A stretch of DNA of 41,225 bases from NCBI GenBank assembly GCA_902791745.1, contig CADAWZ010000006.1, positions 1 to 41,225 on the forward strand, written 5' to 3'. The notes beneath the pieces are model-generated. The model was not told the origin of the DNA. It searched no databases and saw nothing but the letters and a program-made list of their open reading frames with translations. Numbering within the stretch: position 1 is the first letter of the stretch; the number at the start of each line of letters is the position of its first letter. The position numbers were made by a program, and so were the translations under genes. This DNA is from an uncultured bacterium (lineage in GTDB: Bacteria; Vulcanimicrobiota; CADAWZ01). Positions 33,271-40,921 of this stretch are shown in pieces.

Positions 33271-34015
33271 TATTGATACAGAATCTCTTGTTATGAGCAA
33301 AGAACACATGCGATTTTTTTTCAGTATTCTTGACAAGATTGGAATTGCCATATATCTTGTAAATCCTGAAAATTATGAGATTATTGCAGCAAATGCCATT
33401 GCTGAAAAGTTTTTAGGTAATGATCCCATAGGTAAAAAGTGTTATCAACTCCTTTTAAAACAGAGAAATTCACCATGTGAAGAATGTATAAATGAACAGA
33501 TTTGCAAAAATAAAAAAGACATAAAAACAATACCATTGGAATTTAAATCAAATGACAGATGGTATAAATCTTTGAGTAAAGTTGTAGATTATGGTGAACA
33601 ATGGGGTGGGCTTTTAAAATTGGAAATCATAATGGATATAACAGAGTCAAAGCTCATGGAGAAGGAAATTAACAATCTCACTGTTTTTAAAGAGAAAGTT
33701 GAGAATCTCCCACATGTTCCAGTTTTTACTTTTGGAAAAAGAGGGAGAATTACAATGATAAATGATGCAGCAAGTCAGCTATTGGGATATGATAACAATT
33801 CTACTGATGTTCTGCATATATGGCATATTGTTGAGGAAGAGACGAGAGAAAAAATTTATAATTTGATAGAAGAATTTAGTAATTCCGATAGACAGACAAT
33901 AGAATGTAAAGTCATTGGAAAGAAAAATACTTTTGATGCTTGGCTTGATATTCTTCTTCACAGGGATGTCAAGGGAACTTTTCTTGAGGCAACAGTTTTT
34001 ATAGTAAAAAAGTAA
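33263..34015 (+). CDS. Two-PAS-domain sensor protein without an output domain
   Basis: A 250-residue soluble protein. PAS domain 1 (about 18-125) holds CYQLLLKQRNSPCEEC and QIC, a cysteine-rich pattern found in some PAS domains. PAS domain 2 covers about 140-250 and begins near FKEKVENLPHVPVFTFGKRGRI. No kinase, cyclase or DNA-binding domain follows, so it probably signals by protein contact. It overlaps the phosphatase-kinase gene by 8 bases, with GAGGAAAG before its ATG, implying coupled translation and a shared pathway. The cysteine cluster could sense redox state or bind a metal; this is inference. Confidence 0.8.
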   Translation: MTNIDTESLVMSKEHMRFFFSILDKIGIAIYLVNPENYEIIAANAIAEKFLGNDPIGKKCYQLLLKQRNSPCEECINEQICKNKKDIKTIPLEFKSNDRWYKSLSKVVDYGEQWGGLLKLEIIMDITESKLMEKEINNLTVFKEKVENLPHVPVFTFGKRGRITMINDAASQLLGYDNNSTDVLHIWHIVEEETREKIYNLIEEFSNSDRQTIECKVIGKKNTFDAWLDILLHRDVKGTFLEATVFIVKK

Positions 34016-34056
34016 GTAATGTGAAATTTTTTAAATTCCCCAAAAATATAGGGGAT

Positions 34057-34073
34057 AAAGCTAAGGAGGCTTT
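34057..34073 (+). promoter_or_regulatory. Hairpin presenting the STAS-gene ribosome site in its loop
   Basis: AAAGC (34057-34061) pairs with GCTTT (34069-34073), with TAAGGAG in the loop, directly before the ATG at 34076. A second small stem, CCCC (34038-34041) with GGGG (34051-34054), lies just upstream. The strong ribosome site would favour high expression of the STAS protein relative to its partners. Confidence 0.45.
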
Positions 34074-34075
34074 TT

Positions 34076-34420
34076 ATGGCGGCTGAAATTCAACAATCGA
34101 CCGTTAATCCAAATTATACCACAGTAAAATTGACAAAGAGATTTGATGCAACTATCTCTGATGAGATTGAAGGCATTCTGAAACATTTATGTGAAACCAA
34201 AAAATACGATATAATAATAGATTTTAAAGACTCTAATTATTTGAGTAGTATGGGGTTGAGAGTTCTTTTTTCAATTTCAAGAATTTTAAGTGAACAGAAT
34301 AAGAAATTAAATATAGTTAATGCTGGTTCAACTGTTTTGAAAGTCATAAAAATAGCTGATTGCTCTTCACTTTTCAATATATATGAAAATGAAGAGAAAA
34401 TGGCAGAAAATATAAAATAA
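34076..34420 (+). CDS. STAS-domain anti-anti-sigma factor (SpoIIAA/RsbV-like)
   Basis: A 114-residue single STAS domain. The phosphorylation-site loop reads YLSSMGLRVL, with S58 (two residues before Gly) as the likely phospho-serine, as in the ISSAGLRVL group. The expected alternation of strands and helices fills the whole length. It is the natural substrate of the upstream fusion protein: the kinase domain would inactivate it and the phosphatase domain would reactivate it. What it releases when active is not in the window. It starts 60 bases after the PAS gene with a strong AAGGAG site. Confidence 0.9.
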   Translation: MAAEIQQSTVNPNYTTVKLTKRFDATISDEIEGILKHLCETKKYDIIIDFKDSNYLSSMGLRVLFSISRILSEQNKKLNIVNAGSTVLKVIKIADCSSLFNIYENEEKMAENIK

Positions 34421-34435
34421 TAGGAGCAGAAATTT

Positions 34436-35065
34436 ATGCCTTTTAATTTTTTGCCCAAAAATGTCAAGTTTTTTGAATTTTTTAAAGAAGAAAGCAAAAT
34501 GTTGGAGGAAGCCTCTGAGTCTTTGGTAAAAATTCTCTCTGGTGAATCTGATTCTGAAGAATTTTTTGAAAAAATAAATGAACTTGAGGAAAAATGTCAT
34601 ACAACAGTAAGAACTGTAAATCATGAATTGTATAAAAACTTTTTAACTCCTCTTGATAGAGAAGATATACATGAGATCAATAGAAGGCATTACGATGTGA
34701 TACATTTAATAAAATCTGTATCAATAAGAATTGGGCTTCTTGATTTACCAAAAATAACATCTACGGCAAAAGACCTCTCTGTTATATTGGATCAGATGAT
34801 AAAAGAGATTAAAATACTCATTGATGGTCTTGAAAAAATAAAAGATATGGATAATACTATAACAAAGATTGAATCAATGAGAAAACAGGCGACAACTTTG
34901 GTTCGTCTTGCCTATGCAGAACTTTATGAAGGTAAGAGAGAAAAGCCAGAAGATGTATTGTATATTCTTCAATGGACACAGATTTATGATTTGATTATGA
35001 GTGCTATTGAAAAAACAGATAATCTTGTTACAGTGATAGAGGGAGTTATTTTAAAGAACGGATAA
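34436..35065 (+). CDS. DUF47 / PhoU-like protein
   Basis: A 209-residue all-helical protein of the DUF47 (YkaA/Pit-accessory) family, related to PhoU. Typical blocks are FFEFFKEES near the N-terminus, LEEKCHTTVRTVNHELYKNFLTPLDREDIHEI (about 50-82), and a C-terminal ILQWTQIYDLIMSAIEKTDNLVTVIEGVILKN. Relatives usually accompany a low-affinity phosphate transporter (Pit) and may gate it; none is present here. It begins 15 bases after the STAS gene, with TAGGAG upstream, so it is probably on the same transcript. Conserved acidic residues could bind metals, as in PhoU. Confidence 0.9.
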   Translation: MPFNFLPKNVKFFEFFKEESKMLEEASESLVKILSGESDSEEFFEKINELEEKCHTTVRTVNHELYKNFLTPLDREDIHEINRRHYDVIHLIKSVSIRIGLLDLPKITSTAKDLSVILDQMIKEIKILIDGLEKIKDMDNTITKIESMRKQATTLVRLAYAELYEGKREKPEDVLYILQWTQIYDLIMSAIEKTDNLVTVIEGVILKNG

Positions 35066-35084
35066 AAAAGGGTTTTATGTAAAA

Positions 35085-36017
35085 ATGGAAGAATATCGCC
35101 CTCTTGAAAAATATTACAGAACTTATACATATATGCTGAAAAAAAAATTCGGTCAAAATGTTATAAGAGTCAGTTTAGATGGAGGTTTTTCTTGTCCAAA
35201 TAGAGATGGTACAAAGGGAATTGGTGGTTGTATTTTTTGCGACAATTCAAGTTTTAGTCCAGTAAGTTCAATTCCAAATCCCATAAAAACACAGATTCAC
35301 TATGTAATGGAACATTTAAAACATCCTGAAAAATATGCAGGTTTTATAGCCTATTTTCAACCTTTTACCAATACTTATGCTCCAGTAGATAAATTGAGGC
35401 AGATTTATTATGAGGCTATTGAGGAAGAAGGTTGTTTGGGATTAGCTCTTGGAACTCGTCCTGATTGTGTGCCAGAAGATGTTTTGACATTGCTTGAAGA
35501 GATAAATCAAAAATATTTTGTTACTGTTGAGCTTGGATTGCAATCTGTTTATAATGAGAGTCTAAAATTTATAAACAGAGGTCATACTTTTGAAGATTTC
35601 GTGGACGCTGCAAATAGGGTAAAAAAACATGGATTAACAGTTGCAGCACACATAATTTTGGGAATTCCTGGAGAAACAAAGGAGATGATGTTGCGAAGCT
35701 GTGAGGTTATATCGAATCTTCCGATAGATATATTAAAAATTCATCAGCTTCAAATAGTAAAAGATACAAAACTTGAACAGATATATAATGAAACCCATTT
35801 TAAAGTATGGGATATAGAAGAATATAGTGATTTTATTACTGACTTTGTCGAATATCTTAGAGATGGACTTTATATTCAGAGACTTTTTTCAAGGTCTGTT
35901 TCGGGAAACATAGTGGCACCGAGATGGAATGTAAAATTGCTCACTGATACTATAATGCAGAAATTTGAGGAAAAAGATATAAGACAGGGTAAAAAATTTA
36001 AATTTAAAGGAGAATAA
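35085..36017 (+). CDS. Radical SAM protein, TIGR01212/YhcC family
   Basis: A 310-residue radical SAM enzyme. The cluster cysteines C37, C49 and C52 (SCPNRDGTKGIGGCIFC) show the wide C-x11-C-x2-C spacing of the YhcC group, unlike the usual CxxxCxxC. Further blocks are FQPFTNTYAP, LGTRPDCVPEDVL, VELGLQSVYNESLKFINRGHT and HIILGIPGETKEMM. The reaction is not established as far as I know; tRNA or small-molecule modification has been considered. Its start is 19 bases after the DUF47 stop. A possible ribosome site is AAAAGGG. It is followed 4 bases later by mscS, so the run continues as one operon. Confidence 0.9.
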   Translation: MEEYRPLEKYYRTYTYMLKKKFGQNVIRVSLDGGFSCPNRDGTKGIGGCIFCDNSSFSPVSSIPNPIKTQIHYVMEHLKHPEKYAGFIAYFQPFTNTYAPVDKLRQIYYEAIEEEGCLGLALGTRPDCVPEDVLTLLEEINQKYFVTVELGLQSVYNESLKFINRGHTFEDFVDAANRVKKHGLTVAAHIILGIPGETKEMMLRSCEVISNLPIDILKIHQLQIVKDTKLEQIYNETHFKVWDIEEYSDFITDFVEYLRDGLYIQRLFSRSVSGNIVAPRWNVKLLTDTIMQKFEEKDIRQGKKFKFKGE

Positions 36018-36021
36018 TAAA

Positions 36022-36843
36022 TTGAGTATTGATTTTAATAGTTTGGGAACTGCAATAGGTAATGCTATTGCTCCATTGACAAATTCTATTTGGAATATTC
36101 TTGGAGCTCTTGTAGTTCTTATTGTTGGTAATTGGGCTATTTCTTGGCTAAAAGGATTGATAAAAGACCATATTGGGAAGCAGAAGAATATAGATGAGAC
36201 TCTTTCAAAATATATAGTAACATCTTCAGATATTGTTTTAAAGATATTATTGGTTATTGCTTGTATGGGTCTACTTGGCATACAGACCACAACATTTGCA
36301 GCTCTCCTCGGTGCAGCTGGTGTTGCAATCGGTATGGCTTGGTCTGGTCTTCTCTCAAACTTTGCAGCTGGTGCATTTCTTCTTTTCCTCCGTCCATTCA
36401 AAGTTGGAGATACAATATCTGTTAATGGTGTAACAGGTACAGTTGTTGAAATTGGTGTTTTCTCAACATCTATTGATACACTTGACAAAATCAGAACAGT
36501 TGTCGGCAATAATGCAGTTCTCACAAATACTATTCAGAATTTCTCTTCAAATGATGTAAGAAGAGTTGATATAACATTCCAAGCTCCAGCAGGAACAGAT
36601 ATTGATCAATTAACAAAAGATTTGAAAGCAGAAGTTTTGAAATGTGAGGGCGTTCTTGATTCCCCAGTTCCAGAATGCACAATTACAGAGTTCAAGCCAA
36701 TGGGACCTATGATGCAGTTAAGACCATATTGCAAAGCATCTGATTATTGGAAAGTATATCACAATACTTCCTATATGCTTTGCAAAAAGCTTCCTGAGTT
36801 CGAAAAACTCGCAGCAGTAGTCGCACAAGCAACAAATAAATAA
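36022..36843 (+). CDS. mscS: Small-conductance mechanosensitive channel
   Basis: A 273-residue MscS channel that opens on membrane tension and releases solutes during hypo-osmotic shock. Hydrophobic segments lie at about 20-45, 68-88 and the pore helix TM3 (about 90-125, FAALLGAAGVAIGMAWSG with its Gly/Ala ridge, then LRPFKVGD). The beta domain (KVGDTISVNGVTGTVVEIG) and the C-terminal cage follow. The start is TTG at 36022, supported by AAAGGAG 9 bases upstream. It is the last gene of the run and ends at a terminator. Confidence 0.92.
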   Translation: MSIDFNSLGTAIGNAIAPLTNSIWNILGALVVLIVGNWAISWLKGLIKDHIGKQKNIDETLSKYIVTSSDIVLKILLVIACMGLLGIQTTTFAALLGAAGVAIGMAWSGLLSNFAAGAFLLFLRPFKVGDTISVNGVTGTVVEIGVFSTSIDTLDKIRTVVGNNAVLTNTIQNFSSNDVRRVDITFQAPAGTDIDQLTKDLKAEVLKCEGVLDSPVPECTITEFKPMGPMMQLRPYCKASDYWKVYHNTSYMLCKKLPEFEKLAAVVAQATNK

Positions 36844-36867
36844 TTAATATTTCTATATTTTATAACT

Positions 36868-36904
36868 AAAAAGCTTTGTTCATTTTTGAGCAGAGCTTTT
36901 TTTT
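36868..36904 (+). terminator. Terminator after mscS
   Basis: A 14-bp stem (36868-36881 with 36887-36900, two G-T pairs) closes a 5-base loop, followed by T residues to 36904. Confidence 0.85.
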
Positions 36905-37026
36905 ATAATTTAAATTTAATTTTTAAGATTTTGCATTTTTTTGATTAAATTTTACAAAAATTTAATTTTTTACCTTGATTATTACCATTTTTTTTACAAT
37001 TTGTTTATTTATTTATTTTTTGTATA

Positions 37027-37035
37027 TGTTATAAT
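37027..37035 (+). promoter_or_regulatory. Extended -10 promoter for the clostripain-like gene
   Basis: TGTTATAAT (37027-37035) is an extended -10 box. No good -35 box is seen in the T-rich sequence upstream. A short stem, CCTAA with TTAGG (37050-37063), lies in the leader before the GAAAGGGG ribosome site. Confidence 0.55.
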
Positions 37036-37090
37036 GTAAAAGAAGAATTCCTAATTTTTTAGGTGTAAAATAGAAAGGGGCTGACAAAGA

Positions 37091-38353
37091 ATGTCTAATA
37101 TTGGTTCAATAAATTTTGCCAGTAACAATTACAATCTCCCATCAGTAAATACTGAAAGAGCTAAAGTAAGTACACCTCAACAGGAAAATGTTGCGGTTGG
37201 TGATAGTGTTTCTTTAAATTCTGGTAGTGATTCAATAGAAAAAACAAAAAAGAAATGGACAGTTCTTCTTTATTCAGCTGCAGACAATAATCTCGAAACT
37301 GCACTTGTGAAAGATGTTGCAGAACTCGAGTCAGTAGGTTCTTCAAATGAAATGAATCTTGTTGCACAGCTTGATAGAGGTGATAGGCCATCTTCTCTTA
37401 GTGGTGGTTGGGATGGCTGTAAGCGTTTTTATTTGACAAAAGATAATGATTTATCAAATATAAATTCTCCTGCTCTTGCAGACCTTGGTCAGGTAAATAT
37501 GTCTGATCCAAAAGTTCTCTCTGATTTTATACAGTGGGGAATGAAAGAATTTCCAGCAGAAAATTATATTTTGATTATGTCTGATCACGGTGCAGGTTGG
37601 CCAGGTGCATTACAAGATATTTCTCACAATGATTTTGCTTCAACTCCAAGTCTCAAAGATGGAATTATGGATGCAGAGAAAAAGACAGGTCAAAAAATTA
37701 ACATTATCGGGTTTGATGCTTGTCTTATGGCTTCAACAGAAGTTGCACATGAACTTTCAAATGCTGGTGATTTCCTCGTTGCTTCACAGAATACAGAAGG
37801 TGGCGATGGTTGGCCTTATGCTAAGATATTCTCAGATAAAGTTGCTTCAAAAATGCAACAGGCTTTAAGTTCTAAACTTGATGTTAACCCAAGAGATGTA
37901 GCAATGGCAATGGTCAATGAAAGTGAAGGATTCCCAAGCATTTCTACATTATCTGCAGTAGACCTTGCTAAGATGCCAGAAGTAACACAGGCTTCAGACA
38001 AATTTGCTCAAACAATGATGAATTCGAATTTATCTTCTGAAGATAAAGCAGAGATTAAAAAGCTCATCAATCAGACTAAATCTTGGCATGGATTTAAAGA
38101 CCAATATCAATTTGCAGAAAAACTTGTAAATGATCCAGCAATCAAAAATGATGGTTTAAAAGCAGCTGCAAAAGAGATGATGGCTTCACTTGAAAATGCA
38201 ATTATTGCTGAACAGCATTCATCAGCTCACAATGGAGCTCATGGACTCAGTATAGAAATGAATAATTCACAAGTATCAAAACCTACTTATGGAGAACTTC
38301 AATTTGCAAAAGATACAAAATGGGATGAAGCTATAAAGTGGTTAAACAAGTAA
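37091..38353 (+). CDS. Clostripain-like (family C11) cysteine peptidase
   Basis: A 420-residue peptidase of the clostripain/caspase-like fold. The catalytic pair is H166 in MSDHGAGW and C211 in IGFDACLMAS. The domain starts near residue 54 (KKWTVLLYSAADNNLE). The Ser/Asn-rich N-terminal 50 residues (VGDSVSLNSGSDS) have no hydrophobic stretch, so there is no Sec signal or lipobox. Most C11 proteins I know are secreted or lipid anchored, which makes this one unusual. It may be cytoplasmic, or exported by an unrecognised route. C11 enzymes typically cut after Arg or Lys. The unit is monocistronic, with its own promoter and terminator. Confidence 0.9.
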   Translation: MSNIGSINFASNNYNLPSVNTERAKVSTPQQENVAVGDSVSLNSGSDSIEKTKKKWTVLLYSAADNNLETALVKDVAELESVGSSNEMNLVAQLDRGDRPSSLSGGWDGCKRFYLTKDNDLSNINSPALADLGQVNMSDPKVLSDFIQWGMKEFPAENYILIMSDHGAGWPGALQDISHNDFASTPSLKDGIMDAEKKTGQKINIIGFDACLMASTEVAHELSNAGDFLVASQNTEGGDGWPYAKIFSDKVASKMQQALSSKLDVNPRDVAMAMVNESEGFPSISTLSAVDLAKMPEVTQASDKFAQTMMNSNLSSEDKAEIKKLINQTKSWHGFKDQYQFAEKLVNDPAIKNDGLKAAAKEMMASLENAIIAEQHSSAHNGAHGLSIEMNNSQVSKPTYGELQFAKDTKWDEAIKWLNK

Positions 38354-38369
38354 ATTAGTTTTTTAGTAT

Positions 38370-38414
38370 AAAACAACTTGTTTTTGAAATTTTTCACTAA
38401 CAAGTTGTTTTTTT
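38370..38414 (+). terminator. Terminator after the clostripain-like gene
   Basis: AAAACAACTTGTT (38370-38382) pairs perfectly with AACAAGTTGTTTT (38399-38411), and T residues continue to 38414. Confidence 0.9.
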
Positions 38415-38459
38415 ATGTAAGATAATTTTTGATAATATAAAAAAATATGGAGTAATTAA

Positions 38460-39647
38460 ATGAGAAAACATATTAAAAATAATGTCAGTTGGGTTGGTTA
38501 TATAGATTGGGAACTTGAGACTTTTCATGGTGATGATTATTCAATTATGAATGGCTCAAGTCAGAATGCTTATTTGATTGAAGAAGAAAAGACTGTTTTA
38601 ATTGATACTGTTTGGATTCCACATCGTTTTGAGTTTGTAGAAAATTTGGAAAAAGAGATTGATTTAAATAAAATTGATTTCATAGTGGCAAATCATGCTG
38701 AATGTGATCATTCAGGTTCTTTGACAGCATTGATGGAAAAAATTCCCAATACTCCTATTTATTGTACCGCTACTGCTGTAAAATTTATAGAAGGGCAATA
38801 TGGAAAGCGTGGTTGGAATTTTCATGTTGTAAAAACTGGAGACAGTGTCGAAATTGGAAATGGAAAGAAACTGATATTTGTTGAGATGAAGATGTTACAT
38901 TGGCCAGATTCAATGGCAACATATTTGACAGAAGACAATATTTTATTTTCAAATGATGCCTTTGGACAACATTTTGCTGTTGCAGAACTATTCAATGACA
39001 AAGCAGACCAACATCTTTTGTATAAAGAAGCAATTAAATATTATACAAACATACTAAATCCATTCTCTATGATGTTGACAAAGAAATTAGATGAGCTTGC
39101 AAAATTGAATTTGCCTATAGATATAATTGCCCCTTCTCATGGTGCAATTTGGAGAGATAATCCAATGCAGATTGTAGAAAAATATGCAGAATGGGCTAAG
39201 GCTTATCAAGAAGATCAAATAACAGTTGCATATGATACAATGTGGGAAGGTACTCAGAAAATTGCTCACAAGATAGCATATGAGATTAGTAAACAAAGCC
39301 CAAATACAGTTGTAAAAGTTTTTAATATTGCAAAAGCAGATAAGAACGAAATAATGACAGAAGTTTTTAAATCAAAAGCAATAGCTGTAGGGTCTCCTAC
39401 TGTAAGTAATAGTATTTTGTCAAGTGTCGCAGGTTGGATCGAATTTGCAAAACAGTTGAAATTTAAAAATAAAAAAGCAGGTGTTTTTGGTTGCTATGGT
39501 TGGAGTGGTGAATCTGTAAAAATTTTGCAGGAAAAACTAAAAGATGCTGGATTTAATGTAATTCCTGAGAATATCCGCTCACTTTGGAATCCAGAAGAAA
39601 CAGATTTTGAAAAAATTCCTGAATTTGTAACTTCATTACTTGCATAA
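38460..39647 (+). CDS. fprA: Flavo-diiron protein (FprA-type A flavoprotein)
   Basis: A 395-residue cytoplasmic enzyme that reduces O2 to water and/or NO to N2O, protecting anaerobes. The N-terminal metallo-beta-lactamase-like domain holds the diiron ligands: H79-x-E81-x-D83-H84 (NHAECDHSG), H147 (MLHWPD), D166 (SNDAFG) and a later His in PSHGAIW. The C-terminal flavodoxin domain (about 250-395) binds FMN, with VAYDTMWEGTQKIA and GCYGWSGE. There is no fused rubredoxin; electrons must come from a separate rubredoxin or similar. GGAG precedes the ATG. The unit is bounded by terminators on both sides. Confidence 0.95.
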   Translation: MRKHIKNNVSWVGYIDWELETFHGDDYSIMNGSSQNAYLIEEEKTVLIDTVWIPHRFEFVENLEKEIDLNKIDFIVANHAECDHSGSLTALMEKIPNTPIYCTATAVKFIEGQYGKRGWNFHVVKTGDSVEIGNGKKLIFVEMKMLHWPDSMATYLTEDNILFSNDAFGQHFAVAELFNDKADQHLLYKEAIKYYTNILNPFSMMLTKKLDELAKLNLPIDIIAPSHGAIWRDNPMQIVEKYAEWAKAYQEDQITVAYDTMWEGTQKIAHKIAYEISKQSPNTVVKVFNIAKADKNEIMTEVFKSKAIAVGSPTVSNSILSSVAGWIEFAKQLKFKNKKAGVFGCYGWSGESVKILQEKLKDAGFNVIPENIRSLWNPEETDFEKIPEFVTSLLA

Positions 39648-39658
39648 AATTTTATAAA

Positions 39659-39696
39659 GAAGCAGGGAAGTCTTTCTAACTCCCTGCTTCTTTTTT
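39659..39696 (+). terminator. Terminator after fprA
   Basis: GAAGCAGGGA (39659-39668) pairs perfectly with TCCCTGCTTC (39681-39690), followed by six T residues. Confidence 0.92.
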
Positions 39697-39724
39697 ATAT
39701 CTTTCTACAAAAAGAGGATTTAAT

Positions 39725-39760
39725 AAACTATAGAAAAAAAATGTTTTTATAGTTTTATTT
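39725..39760 (+). terminator. Second A/T-rich hairpin upstream of the CMD-family gene
   Basis: AAACTATA (39725-39732) pairs with TATAGTTT (39748-39755), extended by A/T pairs, then ATTTTTTATTT follows. It may be a second terminator or a leader structure; the pairing is almost all A/T and therefore weak. Confidence 0.4.
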
Positions 39761-39817
39761 TTTATTTGTTAAATTATTAATAATATTTTTTATCTGTGGG
39801 GAGGGCAAAAGAAAAAT

Positions 39818-40162
39818 ATGGCTAAAAAGCAGACAGCAGGAAGAGATTTTTTAGGTGATCTTGCACCAAAATTTGCGGAATTAAATGATGATGTCTTGTT
39901 TGGTGAAGTTTGGTCAAGAGAAGATAAATTGAGTGCAAGAGATAGAAGTATGATAACTATTTCAGCATTATTTTCTGCAGGACTTTATCCTCAATTAAAA
40001 GCACATTTGGAAATAGGAAAGAAGCATGGAATAACAAGAGAAGAAGTTGTGGAGATAGTCACACAACTTGCTTTTTATTGTGGTTGGCCAAAGGCTTGGA
40101 GTACATTTCCACTTATTAGAGAAGTCTATGGAGATGAGGATTCACAAGAAAATAACATATAA
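39818..40162 (+). CDS. Carboxymuconolactone decarboxylase (CMD) family protein
   Basis: A 114-residue, all-helical CMD/AhpD-fold protein. Core blocks are FGEVWSREDKLSARDRSMITISALFSAG, LKAHLEIGKKHGITREEVVEIVTQLAFYCGWPKAWS. The single cysteine (YCGWP) means the CxxC redox pair of AhpD is missing, so it is not a typical alkyl hydroperoxidase; it is nearer the YurZ/gamma-CMD group. The substrate is unknown. A GGGAGGG ribosome site lies about 12 bases before the ATG. The following gene starts about 48 bases downstream. Confidence 0.9.
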   Translation: MAKKQTAGRDFLGDLAPKFAELNDDVLFGEVWSREDKLSARDRSMITISALFSAGLYPQLKAHLEIGKKHGITREEVVEIVTQLAFYCGWPKAWSTFPLIREVYGDEDSQENNI

Positions 40163-40210
40163 AATAGCAAAATTAAAGTATCTATAAAAATTTAAGTGGA
40201 TTATAAAAAT

Positions 40211-40852
40211 ATGAAAAATATACAGCCAATTCAGCTTGAAGATATAAAATTACCAAAAGATGTTAAATTTGAAAAAACAACAGATGGATTTAAAATTAAT
40301 TCAACAGGGGGAGAATTTTTTCCAAATAAGTGGGGAGGTCCAATTTTATTTTTTTCTTTAATTATATTTTTTGGAATTTTTGCATTTGGTGGTAAATATT
40401 TGAGCATTTTTTTTGAAAAATATTTAAAGAATTTTTTCTGGCAGGCTGCTCATTCATCTGGTTCTGCAATGTTTTTGATTATTCTTATATATATAATAGT
40501 TTTAGCTATTCCTATATATCTTAGAACTGTTATACCTATCTTGACAAATATAGATACAGAATATATTTTTTCTCCTTCAGGAATAAATATAAGTTCAAAA
40601 AAGGGTTCTTTGTTTATTTCAAAAGATAATATTTCAAATATCTATTATGAAGCAGAAAAAGTAGAAGTAAGAAGAAGTAGTTTTATAAAATATTGTGTAT
40701 ATTTGGATTTTAAGACAAGAGTTTATATTCCAGATACAAGGAAATATTTAGACAAAGTAAATTTGTTTTATGATTCTATTTTTCAAAATGAAGATATTGC
40801 TTTCTTCTTTGTTCAGGAGATAAAAAGAACATTTGAAATGGATTTTGAGTAA
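40211..40852 (+). CDS. Small membrane protein of unknown function
   Basis: Not recognised. From the ATG at 40211 it has 213 residues; a GTG at 40196 would add five. Two membrane helices (about 45-65 and 88-110) follow an N-terminal cytoplasmic part. A beta-rich C-terminal domain (about 120-213, with EYIFSPSGINISSKKGSLFISKDNISNIYYE) resembles the small PH-like domains found after two helices in many bacterial membrane proteins. No cysteine or catalytic motif stands out. AAGTGG lies a suitable distance before the ATG. It may share a transcript with the CMD-family gene, and it ends at a strong terminator. Confidence 0.7.
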   Translation: MKNIQPIQLEDIKLPKDVKFEKTTDGFKINSTGGEFFPNKWGGPILFFSLIIFFGIFAFGGKYLSIFFEKYLKNFFWQAAHSSGSAMFLIILIYIIVLAIPIYLRTVIPILTNIDTEYIFSPSGINISSKKGSLFISKDNISNIYYEAEKVEVRRSSFIKYCVYLDFKTRVYIPDTRKYLDKVNLFYDSIFQNEDIAFFFVQEIKRTFEMDFE

Positions 40853-40856
40853 AAAT

Positions 40857-40907
40857 ACTCTAAAAAAATAGGCTATCTTATTATAAGATAGCCTATTTTT
40901 TTAGAGT
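40857..40907. terminator. Perfect 24-bp bidirectional terminator
   Basis: Positions 40857-40880 pair without a mismatch to 40884-40907 around a 3-base loop. Seven A residues in the left arm and seven T in the right arm suit termination on both strands. It lies between the convergent gene ends at 40852 (plus) and 40922 (minus). Confidence 0.9.
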
Positions 40908-40921
40908 GTTTTTATCACGAA

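Noticed and set aside
39818-40162. Alkyl hydroperoxidase AhpD
   Set aside because: The CxxC pair needed for AhpD activity is missing; only the CMD fold is supported.
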